From: Chrysemys picta bellii
Lineage: Eukaryota; Chordata; Testudines; Emydidae
DNA: 64,000 bases
Assembly (NCBI RefSeq): GCF_011386835.1
Contig: NC_088792.1
Span: forward strand, 221,250,394-221,314,393
Reading direction: 5' to 3'
This document shows positions 20,357-32,658 of the stretch, one piece after another. Each line of letters starts with the position of its first letter. Position 1 is the first letter of the stretch. The notes under the pieces were generated by a model, which had not been told where the DNA came from, did not search any database, and worked only from the letters and a program-made list of their open reading frames with translations. A program made the translations under genes and the position numbers.

Positions 20357-21839
20357 TAGAGCAGAAGCATCTTGATGGAGACCGGAGAGAAGGGGGAATA
20401 GTGGCAGACTGGAGAAGCCAGGAGCAGGTGGGGAGCAGGGTTGGAGCTTGGGCCTCAGTAAGTTGTGGTAGAGGATGGGAGCTTAGTTCTCAGCAGCTAC
20501 TGGTGAATGGAAGGAGAGGGGATTGGGATAGCTTGAAAATGTGGCTGGAGCAGCTGTCGCATGAAGTGTTGGAGCTGAAGGAGTGGGGATGTAATTTTGG
20601 TGCAAAGGGGCTGAGGGAACAGAAAGTGTTTGAGGTTAGGAAGTAATTATGGGACAAAGGAGTACAGATGGCAGAGCCTGTAGTCAGTTGGGTTGGAGGA
20701 TCCAGGGGTTGGAGACAGGCACAAAAATAGAGGTGCAGGGAATGGGAATGGCTGGAGTCTAGGGGGAAGGAGGGGGAAGGCAGTTGATGGTAGCAGATTG
20801 AGAGAGCAGTAAAAATCAAATGTTAAGAAGGCCAGCAAAAGAAGTGAGGGCAGTAGTGGTCAGGGTTTTGGACTAGTGGGGGTGGGGAAGTGAGGATTGG
20901 AGGCCTTGTTCCAGGGGCAGAGGGCTGTAAGTAGAGCAGTTTGTGCTGCCAGTAAAGGAAATTGGTGGAGTTCAAGCTGATAACCAAAGTGTAGATGGCT
21001 TGGATACAGAGGGGTTTGGAAGATGGGAAGGTAGGAGATTGGGAGTAGCAGGGCATTTGTGCCTGGGGCTGGCCTAATCTGGGGGAGCTGAGCTGCTGCT
21101 GAAAGAGGGGCCACATTTAGAGGTTAGAGCAAGGGGAATCACAAGGCAGCACAGCTGTTGAAGGAGTTGATTCTGCAGTAAGAAGCAAGCACACTCACCC
21201 TCCTAATCTGGTGCCTGCAGGGAGCAACAGCTGTGCTTAGCTAACACCCTCGGTAGAGACATCTGGTGCCACAAAGGGTAGTGTATCTCCCAGGCCAAGT
21301 TTCAAGAACAACTCTTGAGTTTCTGGTAACCTGAGTGAGACTGGGTCAGACCTCAGAAAGCTATAGATATAGAAGTATAACTGCTACACCTCTACATGAC
21401 AGACATAAAGATGGAGAGAAGGTAAATTTCTTTATCAGGGAGTCAGGCTGACCACCCAGCTAAGAGGAAGTTACTGTACAGTCTGTGACTGACTGAACAA
21501 CTCTGCAAAAATGTTATATGGGAACAGTAATGTTTTTGGACAGAGGAGTAAGATATATATTTCCCTTTATGATCATGATGAAGCACAGGCAAGGAGACTG
21601 TGCCTGGATGGGTAAATTTCTGCAACAGTTTTAGAAAAATAGCTGCTATTGAAGTCAGCATACACTCAGAAACTTCAAAAAATCCTGTTTGCAGAAACTG
21701 ATTGTAAAAGTTTTCCAATCAGGGGGAAAATGTAATATAGTTGCCTAGAGTTAGATCACTACAATCAGACCCTTACAGACTAATTTTACTAGTACAGGAC
21801 TGCATTGATCAGAGAGGATGGGATTCCCAAAAGGCAACA
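20357..21839. other. Purine-rich then mixed sequence, no gene recognised
   Basis: 20357-21120 is rich in GGAG/GGGAAG words, so the minus strand gives Pro/Ser/Leu-rich ORFs of up to 109 codons (20490-20819) with no family motif. No splice-bounded exon or transposon end could be defined. Confidence 0.4.
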
Positions 21840-21965
21840 GGGTCCACTGGATTAAGCAAAGGCCTATGAGCTGCAAACTCCCACATTCTAATCCTGGCTC
21901 TGCGACTGATTCATTGTGTGACCTCAGGTAAATCACATTAACATCTCTATCTTTCTCTGTGCTGG
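21840..21965 (+). repeat. MIR-type SINE fragment
   Basis: ACATTCTAATCCTGGCTCTG, then ACTGATTCATTGTGTGACCT and CAGGTAAATCAC, follows the MIR core (ctggctctgccactgactagctgtgtgaccttgggcaagtc). Confidence 0.7.
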
Positions 21966-22345
21966 GAACTATCGTTGCAACTTGCATTTAGTATGACTGA
22001 ACCTATGCAAGTTGCAACAGTGCAGTGCATCCATACTAGATACACTATTGTGGATGCAGGACTGACACATCCCTATAATTCACTCCATGCAAGCATTTCA
22101 GAAGCACTGTAGTGGGACCTATCCCACAGGTCTGAACATAACCACTTGCAGTAGGAACATGCCTGATAGCAGTGAATTGAATAGATTGCTACAGTAAAAT
22201 GATTGTGCTACATTCTGTATTATACAATTTAATTGTTAGATAATACTGAATATAATTTGATGTTTGGCTACTAGTCCTTGCAGATTAGTTCAATATTTTC
22301 AGTTGTGTTTACCTGGGTGAGACTCTGCATGTGCATCCCTTAGAG

Positions 22346-22718
22346 CAGGTGTGGCCAACCTGTGGCTCCGGAGCCACATGTGGCTCTTCAGAAATTAATA
22401 CGCGGCTACTTGTATAGGCATCGACTCCGGGGCTGGAGCTACAGCACCAACTTTCCAATGTGCCGGGGGGGGTGCTCACTGCTCAACACCTGACTCTGCC
22501 ACAGGCCTAGCCCCCACTACACCCCTTCCTGTCCCCTCCCCTGAGCCTGCTATGCCCTCGCTCCTCCCACCACCCCCCAGAGCCTCCTGTGTGCCACAAA
22601 ACAGCTGATTGGGGAGGGAGGAGAAGGTGCTGATCAGCGGGGCTGCTGACATATTACTGTGGCTCTTTGGCACTGTACATTGGTAAATTCCGGCTCCTTC
22701 TCAGGCTGGCCACCCCTG
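22346..22718. mobile_element. hAT MITE with perfect 8-bp duplication
   Basis: The left end CAGGTGTGGCCAACCTGTGG and the right end AGGCTGGCCACCCCTG are inverted. CCTTAGAG lies on both sides (22338-22345, 22719-22726). The inside is C-rich and non-coding, with subterminal copies of TGTGGCTCT. Confidence 0.93.
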
Positions 22719-23581
22719 CCTTAGAGTTATGCTCCAACACTGCTTCTTGCAGCAAGATGTCTAGGGAGCCTCTGCAATTCCTTCCCTCCTGCCCAACTGA
22801 TTAGTACCTAGTAATATATTTTGATATCCACCATTAATATGTGACTGGCAGTTATTGAAAATGTTTTTTTCCCCATAAAAAAAAATCTCCAGTCATGAAT
22901 CTCTTGTTTGCTACCTAGGATCCAGAGAAGTGTGTTCTCAGATCCATGGTACGAGCAGAGCATCTCTCCTTAGGAGACTCCTGCATGTGAATTCCCTTTC
23001 TCTAATGTCAATGTTCCCTGCAGGAACTATACCACAGAGAGGGGAATCTGAAGATTTCTCAGGTGTGAAGAGGATTGGTTAATAAGACTAATGATTTCAG
23101 TATATCATTAGATAATGAATTATACCCTCTCCTTGACTGCTACTAACTTTTTCCTGCTAGAGTTGACTTATCCCTGGATCCCATTAAAAACACTTCTGAA
23201 GAGCAAATATTTGCCTTTGGAGTGGTCTAACAGGAACCAAGTGAAATCAGAATGCAGCTAGAGTAAGGTGGCTTTTTTAAAAGTTTTTCCTTGGTGTTTA
23301 CACTCTTTCTGTACTGTTATATCCTTTGCTTTATTTAATGCACTGTTTACACAGTTCCATCTATCCCCATAATTATTTTGTTTATTTCTGATCTCTTTTG
23401 ACCTGTCAGCATCTGTCTAGTATTTATGAAGACTTCAAATAATATATCTGGCCTACCCAACCACCCATAATTTTAAAATGAATGCAGTTTTAACACACTC
23501 ATCAAAGCTAAGGTCTCATTTGCTGATCTATGTTGGGTAACTCCAGTAGGAACACAATGTTGTGAACTCCAGTCTTATGAA
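22719..23581. other. AT-rich sequence without recognised features
   Basis: No coding motif or repeat boundary was recognised apart from the target duplications of the flanking elements. Confidence 0.4.
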
Positions 23582-24637
23582 TAGGGTTACCATTCGTCCG
23601 GATTCTGCCGGACATGTCCGGCTTTTTTGAGTTAAAAATAGCGTCCGGGGGGAATTTGTAAATGTCCGGATTTCCCCCCCATGCAGAGTGCGCGTGGCTG
23701 ACAGGGCAGCCGGCCGGATCGTGCCACTCGCACGGGGCTCCGGCAGCCAGAGAGAGCTCCCTCCTCCACTTCCCCCTCCTCTCCCCTGCAACTTGAGACC
23801 ACTCCCCTCCTCTTTCTCCCTCCCTCTTTCCCCCTCCCTCCATTCGCAGATCGCCGGCCGTTCGCCTCGGGCCTACGGCAGTCTGGAGCTCCGCCCCCTG
23901 CTCCCCTCCCCCTGCTGCCGAGCGCGCTGCTCTGCAGCACTCTGTTCTGAGCGGCACGGTAAGGGGGCCAGGGGGTCAGAGAAGCGGCAGGGAGGTTCTG
24001 GAGGGGGTAGTCAAGAGACAGGGAGCAGGGGGAGGGTTGGATGGGTCGGGAGTTCGGGGGGGCTGTCTGGGGGTTGGGAGTGTAAGGTTTTGGGCAGTCA
24101 GAGTACAGGTGGGGGCAGTTAGGGGACAAGGCACAGGGAGGCTTAGGTAGGGGGAGGGGTTCTGGAGGGCAGTTAGGAGCAGGGGTCCCAGGAGGGGGCA
24201 GTCAGGGGACAAGGGGAGGGGGTTTGGGAGTTCTGGGGGCGGGGATGTCAGGGGGCAGGAGTGGGGAGAGGGATCGGAGCAGTCAGGGGACAGGGAGCAA
24301 AGGGGTTTAGATGGGTCAGGAGTTCTGGGGGGGGCTGTCAGGGGGTGGGGAGCGGTTGGATGGGGCGTGGGAGTCCCGGGGGTCTGTCTGGGGGTGGGGG
24401 TGTGGATAAGGGTTGGGGCAGTCAGGGGACAGGTAGGGGGTAGGGTCCTAGGGGGCCAGTTAGGATGGGGAGAAGGTCTCAGGAGGGGGCAGTCAGGGGA
24501 CAAGGAGTGGGGGAGGTTGGGCGTTCTGAGGGGATGGGAAGTGGGAGGGAGTGGAAGGGGTAGGGGCGGGTCTAGGGCAGGACAGGGGCGGGGCTCCTCC
24601 CGTCCTCTTTTTTGATTGTTGAAATATGGTAACCCTA
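23582..24637. mobile_element. 1.06-kb non-autonomous hAT-like element
   Basis: The termini TAGGGTTACCATTCGTCC and ATGGTAACCCTA are inverted, and CTTATGAA is duplicated exactly (23574-23581, 24638-24645). Subterminal CGGACATGTCCGG palindromes lie near the left end. The inside is a GC-rich stretch (23690-23960) followed by a loose G-rich tandem array built on GCAGTCAGGGGACAGGG. Long ORFs on both strands are compositional; no transposase is present. Confidence 0.9.
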
Positions 24638-24649
24638 CTTATGAATGTC

Positions 24650-24855
24650 TGGTTACATGATCCATTTTGCTCCTGACAGAAAAAAGAAACAAAACAAAAT
24701 ATAACAAAAGTGATGTTGATGAAGAACAAGTTGACATCTCTTCACCTTCTGGTGCCTTAAGTGCATTAAAAATCGCTTTGCAGTGGTTTGAAGGACAAGA
24801 AGAAAGTGATGATGCAGTGCACCATACTGCAACCGATGTATCATACCTGCTGTAA
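24650..24855 (+). pseudogene. Possible pogo/Tigger-type transposase C-terminal remnant
   Basis: Plus-strand codons read SSPSGALSALKIALQWFEGQ and EESDD, then stop at 24853. A Ser-rich leader followed by ALxALxxALxWFExQEE is what I remember at the extreme C-terminus of pogo-family transposases. The stretch is preceded by a TTTTGCTCCTGACAG acceptor-like sequence, so a host exon is the alternative. Nothing upstream could be joined to it. Confidence 0.35.
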
Positions 24856-27086
24856 TTCTGAGATGTTCAATCTTCAGACCTTTGATTTTAGGAGCGCCTC
24901 AATCCCCTATTAGTTCATAAAATAGGGATTCTTCTGTAAGCAGGAGTCCAAGATCTCCTACTATTTTCCCTAGAGTATATATATCTCCAGTGTTCTGAAT
25001 ATCATTCTAGCTCAAATAGGTTCTAGTGCCGGAGCCTGTTCCTAGTGAAACTAATGGCAAAACTCTTCCCCTTTCAGTGGGAAAGGGAAGAATGTCAAAT
25101 CTTCAAGAATAACTGCTAATTGGTATGTCTTCTGTATTTAGCTGAAAAGCCAGTATCGCATTCATTAAGTTGTAAACAATTTTTTGCAATATTGTGATCA
25201 TGAAAAACATGTATAATCACTTAGGAGTCGTCTTATATTTAGAGATCGGATGAACAGATTGTGTACTGAGGCCTATGTGAAAAACTAAAGGAATGGCTTC
25301 AGATTCAGAATTTTTGTTTGCAGTTGACTCTTTTCTAACCTATAATAAAATGGAAAGACCCATTTTATATATATATATATATATATATTTAAAGCATCTT
25401 ATTTTCACATCTTATTTGTAATCTTAAATTGGAAACAGGTAAAGTCTGAAAAGGCAGCAGCCATGCTTTTGAGGGGAATAATACTATTCTTAAACACAGG
25501 GAGGGAAATCATCATGTGTGGTTATCATTTTTTCCATTCTAATTATACATCTGCCACAGTCTTTTTACGTGGGCTACCCCTAAGTCTCTTACAGTGGTTA
25601 GAGAAAAACAATTCAGGCTTTCTCCATTGTTCATCGTGACAGGCCTTTCAGTATGACTGTCCTGGACCTTTTGTACCAGCCACAATAGACTTTTTCTATT
25701 GGTTTGATTGACTCTTAAAATCGCTCTCAAACATTACTTGTCTAGAAAGGGAGGAGGATTTATCTAGTCTGTAACAATGAAAATAACCTGGAAGCCAGTA
25801 ATGTGAGCCAGAAGACACAATGATTATCTTTAGAATAAAATGCAGTGGAGTACTCTGATATTCAACGGAGTGGCCATAAACCTTTAAAGAAAACTCTACA
25901 ATGTTAAGATTTTATTCCTATATTTTGCTAATTTAAGTTTGATGGAAGTGTTCCAATCACCTCTAATTTTTGTGATGTTATTTAACACTTCATCAGGCCA
26001 ATTTTCTTAGTTTTCTGTTTTCTTAGTCCATTACAATTGAATGGATGTGGGATAGGATGATCTCTCTGCACTCTTCTTTCAGCTGTAAAAAGAATAGAAA
26101 GAAAGAAACTTCAGTGTTCAAGTCTGTCAGGAAATTCCAAACTCTCAAACATGTACCGGTCTACAACTATAATACAAGTTCTGTCACGCATTAGTTAAAC
26201 AGGGTAGATGCATATTCTCTCACATAGCCTTGCCTATATAGTGTCTCTGTACCTGGACCTGCAGTACATTAATTGCAGTACAATAATTTGATCAAATCAA
26301 ATCAAGTGATGAATTTGAGATGTGGATAGCTTGTACAATTCTTCTATTCATTTGAATGGAAGTTAGCATCCTAAGAAAATCTTATTTCACATCAAATATT
26401 ACATGACAGGCCTGTCAGAGCAGTGTTAGGTCATGTAAGGTGCTTCGCACGCATTGAGTTCAAGACCTGAATAAGTGCACTTTACAATAGATGTACAAGG
26501 AATATCATTTAAGACCCAAACTAAAAAAGGTGGCTTATTTCAGTTGATGTCTCCCAAGATAATTGAAAAGGTTGGCTTCAGCCATCATCTAGTGGGAGAG
26601 GATACAACTTGGCATGCCTCTACTCTCCAGTCTTGTTCCTCTTTCCACAGTGTTATATATTACACCTCTCAGGGAATCAGCACTCCGTTGACAATGATTC
26701 TAAGTAATCTTATTATCGGAGAGCAGAAGCAGATGTTTCTCTGGGAAGCAGATGTCTCCCTGCTTTTCAGAAGTGCTTTGGAAATCTAAATACTTTGTGT
26801 TTAGTGCTTAGATACTATGGGCCTAATTCTCCACTGCCTTTCACCTGGGGTTGTAATTAACATAAATGGAAAGTAAGTACAGTAAAATTCTACCAAATCA
26901 AAACAGCAGCATTTTGCATCAGCTTTGCACTGCTGTATACAACTACAGAAGTCAGACCTATAATACTGACTAGTAAGGAAGGGTTTCTATTATTTTTAAA
27001 AATACAAAGATTTGTAATGCTGCTCTTATTGAAATGAATGACAACCCTGAACTATGCATAATGAAATGAAAAGCCGCAAATATATG
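24856..27086. other. AT-rich sequence; (AT)n near 25366-25388
   Basis: A short AT microsatellite lies at 25366-25388. Words such as GGGCCTAATTCTCCACTGCC near 26819 are old interspersed-repeat traces. No supported gene is present. Confidence 0.45.
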
Positions 27087-28239
27087 TGTGACGGGTTCGG
27101 TCACAGAGACCCTCTTGGGACTGCCACCTGATGTCCTGAGACTACCTCTGAGCCCATTTTCTCTGCCAGTTTGGGCCTCCAGAACTCTGCCTTGTTGAGC
27201 CAGACATGCCAGTCTGCTCCAACACAGACCCCGGATCTGAACCACATGCCCCAAAGCTGCAGACTTAACTGAAAACAGTTTAAGAAGTGTTCCTGTCTCC
27301 AGCACCCAGATACCCAGTTCCCAGTGGGGTCCAAACCCCAGATAAATCCATTTTACTCTGTATAAAGCTTATAAAGTTATAAATTGTCCACCCTCTATAA
27401 CACTGATAGAGAGAATGCACAGCTGTTTGCTCCCCCAGGTATTAATTGCTTACTCTGGGTTAATTTATAAACAAAAGTGATTTTATTAAATATAACAAGT
27501 AGGATTTAAGTGGTTCCAAGTAATAACAGACAAAGTAAGTTAACAAGCAAAATAAAACAAAAACATGCAAGTCTAAGCCTAATACAGTAGAAAACTGAAT
27601 ACAGGTAAATCTCACTCTCAGAGATATTTCAATAAGCTGCTTTCACAGCCTAGACTCCTTTCTAGTCTGGGCCCAATCTTTTCCCCTGATACAGTCCTTG
27701 TTCCAGCTCAGGTGGTAGCTAGGGGATTTCTCATGACTGCAGCTCTCTTTGTTCTGTTCCACCCCCTTTAATAGCTTTGGCACAAGGGGGGACTCCTTTG
27801 TTTCTTGCTGGGTCCCCACCCATTCTTCTAAATGGAAAAGCAACAGGTTTAAGATGGATTCCAGTACCAGGTGACATGGTCATATGTCCTGTGAGACCCC
27901 AAGCCTTCATTCTTCCTGGCTTGACTCTCAGGAAGGCTTGCAAGTAAACAGAGCCATTTACAACAAATTGTCCTAGTTGATGGGAGCCATCAAGATTCCA
28001 AACCACCATTAATGGCCCATACTTTGCATAATTACAATAGGACCTCAGAGTTATATTTCATATTTCTAGTTTCAAATACAAGAATGATACATTTATACAA
28101 ATAGAATGACCACCCTCAGTAGATTATAAGCTTTGTAATGATACCTTACAAGAGACCTCTTTAAGAAGCATATTCCAGTTACATTATATTCACACTCATT
28201 AGCATATTTTCATAAAATCATATGGAGTGCAATGTCACA
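27087..28239 (-). mobile_element. Solo LTR-like element with 5-bp duplication
   Basis: The block starts TGTGACGGGTTCGGTCACAG and ends GCAATGTCACA, giving the terminal inverted repeat TGTGAC/GTCACA. ATATG lies on both sides (27082-27086, 28240-28244). In the middle the complement of TTTATTAAA gives an AATAAA on the minus strand, suggesting that orientation. Its centre is colinear with the repeat at 10367-11711. No retroviral genes adjoin it. Confidence 0.82.
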
Positions 28240-28852
28240 ATATGCACAGTAGATAGCTTTTAGAATTTAATCTCCGCTATTCCAAATATTGAAAATTTAG
28301 TCTTATAGCCTAACTGGCTACCACATTTCATTTTATTTTTAGATACAGCAATTTTTCCTCACAGACTATTAAAAAACAAACAAACACTTGAACCTACTTA
28401 CAAGCATCACCATCTTAAAGATATAAGCAACATTCCTTTATGTAGATTAACACTTTATTAAGTGACAGATTAATTCATGCTGCATTTATTTGCACATTTC
28501 TGTGTAGATAATGAAAATCGATGAAGTCAGTTTCACTTTTGTTTGACGTTTACTTGCTTATGTGTTATTAAATGCTACCATAATTGAGTTTCAAATATTG
28601 CAGGGAATATTTACATTTTAAAACAACTGATTTCCTTGAAATTTGATTTCTAAAAATGTTACAGCATTTCTGTTGTTAAAAATGTAAAATTTGGACTAAG
28701 TTAATAATAGTGTCCCTTTACATACTTCTGAAGTTCCACTACTGAAGATATATTAACTTCTAAGTTTTTGAATGATAACATATAATAGGTTTCAATATGA
28801 CCCATATTGCACTAGGGATTGGTGTATTCTACTCATAACAGGGCAGTAAGTA
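28240..28852. other. AT-rich sequence without recognised features
   Basis: No motif, repeat end or ORF of interest was seen. Confidence 0.4.
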
Positions 28853-28985
28853 GTGTTGTAGCTGTGTTGGTCCCAGGATATTAGAGAGACAACACGGATG
28901 AGGATTACTTATTGGACCAATTTCTCTTGGTGAAAGAGAGAAAAGCTTTCAAACTACACAGAGTTCTTCATGTCTGTAAGCAGTA
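28853..28985 (+). repeat. Interspersed repeat, possibly Penelope-like tail (copy A)
   Basis: GTGTTGTAGCTGTGTTGGTC, then ATTAGAGAGACAA, ATTGGACCAATTTCTCTTGG, AAGCTTTCAAACTACACAGA and GTTCTTCATGTCTG. The same ordered words, diverged, occur at 39608-39745. A GTGTT-GTC-start, ATTGGACCAA-middle and AAGCTTTC-end pattern also echoes the hairpin element at 13580, so the three may be related. The Penelope label is a guess from memory. Confidence 0.5.
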
Positions 28986-30297
28986 AGCAGACAGTTAACT
29001 AACCCAGTGAGAGGAACAATGAATAAAATCAGGACTATTTATACTCTGTTCTTATTTATTTCACTTTGTGGATGTACATTTTAACACTGATAGCACTTTT
29101 GAGAAAGCTGCAAAAAGATAAAACGGACCATTTTAGAATAGGTGCATCTTCTTCCCTCTACTAGATATATTCAATGGCTAATGCAGACTAAGTTCTATTC
29201 ATTCTTTTTTATTCTTTCTGACTGTTTTGCAATACTGATTAAATGTGCTAACTATTGATGACATTTTCACAGCAGGGCATCAGAACAAATGCTAAAATAA
29301 TTCTAATCAATTACAGTGAAAAAATTTACGTGTGTTCTATTGTGGATTATATTGCCATTTGCTCTCAACACCTCTGAAACACTCATAGGCAAGTGTTCTC
29401 ACCCCATGGGCAGTATTTAATCTCTGTAACAACATTTGGGATGGAAGGTTTGTCAATTTAAGAAAAAAATGTAATTAAAAAGAAATTAGTAGTAAGTGCC
29501 AGATCTAAAAAAGTTGAATTACTGTACTTCCTTGTTTTTTTGGTAAGTTATTTGTGATTATCTACAGTTTTGTAGAGTGCTGGTTTATTAGGAAACAATA
29601 TAACATTAAGGCAGCAAGTTCCATGGTCAAGATTAAAGAAATCCTAACATTAGGCTCATAATACCATATTAAAGCCTCAGTCCTACAAGTAGTTATGGTA
29701 AAAGCAAATATGCAAGGATTAAAAACATCAAGTGAAATTTAGCAGGAAAGCATGCAAATTGGCATGAGGTCTAAAATAAAAATATACATAAAATAGCAAC
29801 AATAACCTATTAAAAACACATTAGAAATATAAGCTGTGTTCCTAGAATGGAATCTTTTAGCATGCAGATACCTTTGCATACCTGTTGAGTTGAATTGACT
29901 TTAATGGGACTATCCAGAGTTCATATAATCCAGGCCTGATGCTGGATCAGGGCCAGAGAAAAATAGATAAAGTTTAGAAATCATTTTAAAAATAATAAAG
30001 GCAAAGGTTAAAAATTAAGGCCCTGATCATGGAAGTACTTCTGCATGTGAGTTTATGTAGGTGAATAGACTAGATCACTTGGTCTAGAAACGGTTCTCAT
30101 TCTTTTTATTTCTGTTTTTAATCCACCATCTCCCGTCACTGTCAATGAAACAGGAGACACAGGCTCAAGTTGGTGGGACTGGAGTTTCCAGCGTTACGAT
30201 GATAGTTGTCACTTTATAACCCACCTCATGTCTCCTGGAAGCAATGTAGCACTCTCATTCCACACAAAAAGGAAGAGATAAAAGATCAGGACAAAAG
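28986..30297. other. AT-rich sequence with old repeat traces
   Basis: No gene. 29890-30090 contains TTTAATGGGACTATCC and AAGGCCCTGATCATGGAAGT, words typical of an old amniote repeat, also seen near 52040-52140. Confidence 0.4.
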
Positions 30298-30558
30298 GTG
30301 TGATCTATGAAGGTAGTTAGGCACCTAAGACCTATCTTAGTGCCACTGTGATCCACAAAACTCCTGCTTGGCTGCTGACCACTCCTGTAGGCGCCTAAAT
30401 TCATTCAGCACCTAGGTTTTTGCCTCTGGTCATGTGAACCACAGCCTCACTCTCAGCACCCAGCTGTTTATCTCCTGCCTAAGCATGGGCATTGCTGTCT
30501 CAGTCCCAGAGCAATTCATAAACTGGGTAAGATAGGTGTTTGGCCATCTAAGTCACTA
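30298..30558 (+). repeat. Unclassified repeat, TTAGGCACCTAA family (copy A)
   Basis: TAGTTAGGCACCTAAGACCT, GTGATCCACAAAACTCCTG, TAGGCGCCTAAATTC and GCATGGGCATTGCTGTC recur, in reverse complement and diverged, at 58780-59215. The near-palindrome TTAGGCACCTAA is a typical core of an old reptile repeat. There is no coding capacity. Confidence 0.55.
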
Positions 30559-31041
30559 GGGTTTCCAGGCATCTGGTTTTTGACTGGAACGCCTGGTCGA
30601 AAAGAAACTCTGGCGGCTCTAGTCGGCACTGCCGACTGGGCTGTTAAAAGTCTGGTCTGTGGCACAGCAGGGACCCAGGGCTAAGGCAGGCTCCTTGCCT
30701 GTCCTAGCTCCACGTGGCTCTTGGAAGTGGCCGCCAGGTCCCTGTGGCCCCTAGGCACATGGGCGGCCACGGAGGCTCCACGCACTGCCCCCACCCGAGT
30801 GCCGGCTCCACAGCTCCCATTGGCTGGGAACCATGGCCAATGGGAGCTGCAGGGGCAGCACCTGGGGGCGTGAGGACAGCATGCGGAGCCTCCCTGGCCA
30901 CCCATGCGCTTAGGGGCTGCAGGGACCTGGCAGCCACTTCCTGGAAGCTGTGGTAAGCGCCATCCAGACCTGGCACCCCCTCTCGCACCTCAACCCCCTG
31001 CCCCATCCAAACTCCCTCCCGGAGCCCGCATGCCCCCCTAT
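30559..31041. repeat. GC-rich DNA-transposon-like repeat (copy 3, truncated)
   Basis: It begins TAGGGTTTCCAGGCATCTGG, and GACTGGAACGCC matches the other end of copy 2. It shares CCAATGGGAGCTGCAGGGGC and GGCTAAGGCAGGCT with copies 1 and 2. It breaks off at about 31041 where Harbinger sequence starts, so the other terminus is missing. Confidence 0.65.
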
Positions 31042-31185
31042 AGAGATGTCTACACTACAATGTTCCTGCTGCCGTTTTAACTGGCCCACTATGCCGACCT
31101 AATAAATCCACATTGACAAGAGATGTAGCAGTTTGTTTGATGGAGTTAGGGCAATGCAGCATCAGTGTAGACACTGTGTTGCTTA

Positions 31186-32565
31186 TGTAACCCTTCTGCC
31201 AGGCCGAGTTGATAGCAGCAAGGGCCGGGTTCAGTACATAGGGGTCCCCTCCCAAAAGCGTAACACAAAACCAGCTCGAGCCCCTACCCAGTGACCTGGG
31301 AAAAATCTTACACGCACCCCCGGGCGCCTCGAAGAGGCAATACTTCCCCTCTCGCAAGCACAGAGTCTTGGTGTAGCAGAAAATGTTTAACAACATGAGG
31401 TAAATGACATAGCATTAAATTGGGAAAACACCACAACTAGAATTCATAGACCAAACCATGAGCGAAGACCCACCCCAGCAAATTGGGCCGTGTCCTTTCC
31501 TGTTGGTTCTTGAAACCAGCAACCCAAAAATCACCCAAAGTCCCAAAAGTCCAACAACCCCCAGAGTCTGTCCCTGGTCAATGCAGCCCCAGAGTTCAAA
31601 GGGGGGGGCAGGTGCAGGGTGTTAAGGGGCACCTTACGTGATCTGAGGCCGACTGGCCGCCTCTCCGTGGGGTTCTGCCGCAGCCTTCACCATGAGCCGC
31701 TCCACTCCACCAGCCGTCCCGTGAGCTGCTCTGCTCTACCAGCTGCTCCGCTCACCAACTTGTGAGCCGCTCCAGCCGTCCTCACAAACGGCTCCGCTCT
31801 GCTCGCCGTTCCTTGGGCCACTCCAACCGTCCCTGCAAGGCTCCGCTCTGCTAGCTGCTCCTCCAGCCGTCCCCGCAAACTGCTCCGCCAGCCACTTAGC
31901 AATATAGCTTCAGGCTCCCCGACTAGTTAACACAGCACTCAGGGATCTCAGCTCTTAGTAACTTTAGTTCTTTTGTGATTTCAGCTAGTAGTAGGGGAGC
32001 CCCAGTGCTGGTGCACTATTGGCCCAAAGTGAATTCAGTTCTACAGCCTGTAACTAGACTCCTAATGAAATCAAAGTTAGCTCTGACATTCAACAGTTGA
32101 GAGAGGAGGCAGTACAATTGGTGTTTCAAGCTCACAAAAGGGGCCCACACCACCAGCTACAAATACCTGCCCCCAACCTCTGTCAATTCACTAGGTTTTG
32201 TAACCCATGCCCCTTGTCAAGCAAGTGCTACTTAGTTAATGGTGAGTCCTTCTGTCATACAACAGTTCCACTGGCCTTGATTCACAGAATAAGGATAACA
32301 AAACTTTATTCTTCCTGCCCCAATAACAGAGAAACTGGGGATCCCACACCAGCCAAATTAACCACTTTCAGTTGCTGTTGTCTCATGCCAGGCGGGTGGG
32401 TGTGCCTATGCAAACAAGATCAGCCCCTGGAGTTCTTTTCCACACTCGCCATAATTCACCACCAGATGTCAGGGTAGAGTTCATCCTGACTCTGCTTACA
32501 CTTACATGGACATAAGTGACTTCCAAAAGGTGCGCCTCAGTGCCCCACTATAAACACTCTGGTCA
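31186..32565 (-). mobile_element. LTR-like insertion inside the Harbinger element
   Basis: On the minus strand the block runs from about TGTTTATAGTGGGGCACTGA to GGCAGAAGGGTTACA, a TG...CA frame about 1.37 kb long. Minus-strand GAGGCGCCCGGGGGTGC, CTCGAGCTGGTTTTGTG and TACTGAACCCGGCCC words near its end look like R-U5 of a turtle retroviral LTR I have seen before. Harbinger sequence is interrupted exactly here. A clean duplication was not found: ATGT occurs on both sides but not flush with TG/CA, so the right edge may be 32556 or 32565. Confidence 0.55.
31687..31902. repeat. Short tandem-like array within the LTR
   Basis: Words GAGCCGCTCC, GCTCCGCTC, CCAGCCGTCC and CTGCTCCG recur at roughly 25-45-base spacing between 31690 and 31890. 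This gives an Ala/Gly/Glu-rich ORF on the minus strand that I regard as non-coding. Confidence 0.6.
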
Positions 32566-32658
32566 ATGTTTTGAACTCTGCTGCCAGGCAGTCAGGTACC
32601 CAGGTGAACGCCCCTCCCCTGTTAAACCCCCAGGAAGTTTTAAACTTGCTCTTCCTGT

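Noticed and set aside
23632..24503. 165-175-codon Pro/Thr/Leu-rich minus ORFs
   Set aside because: They are the complement of the G-rich tandem body of the hAT-like element; no start context or homology.
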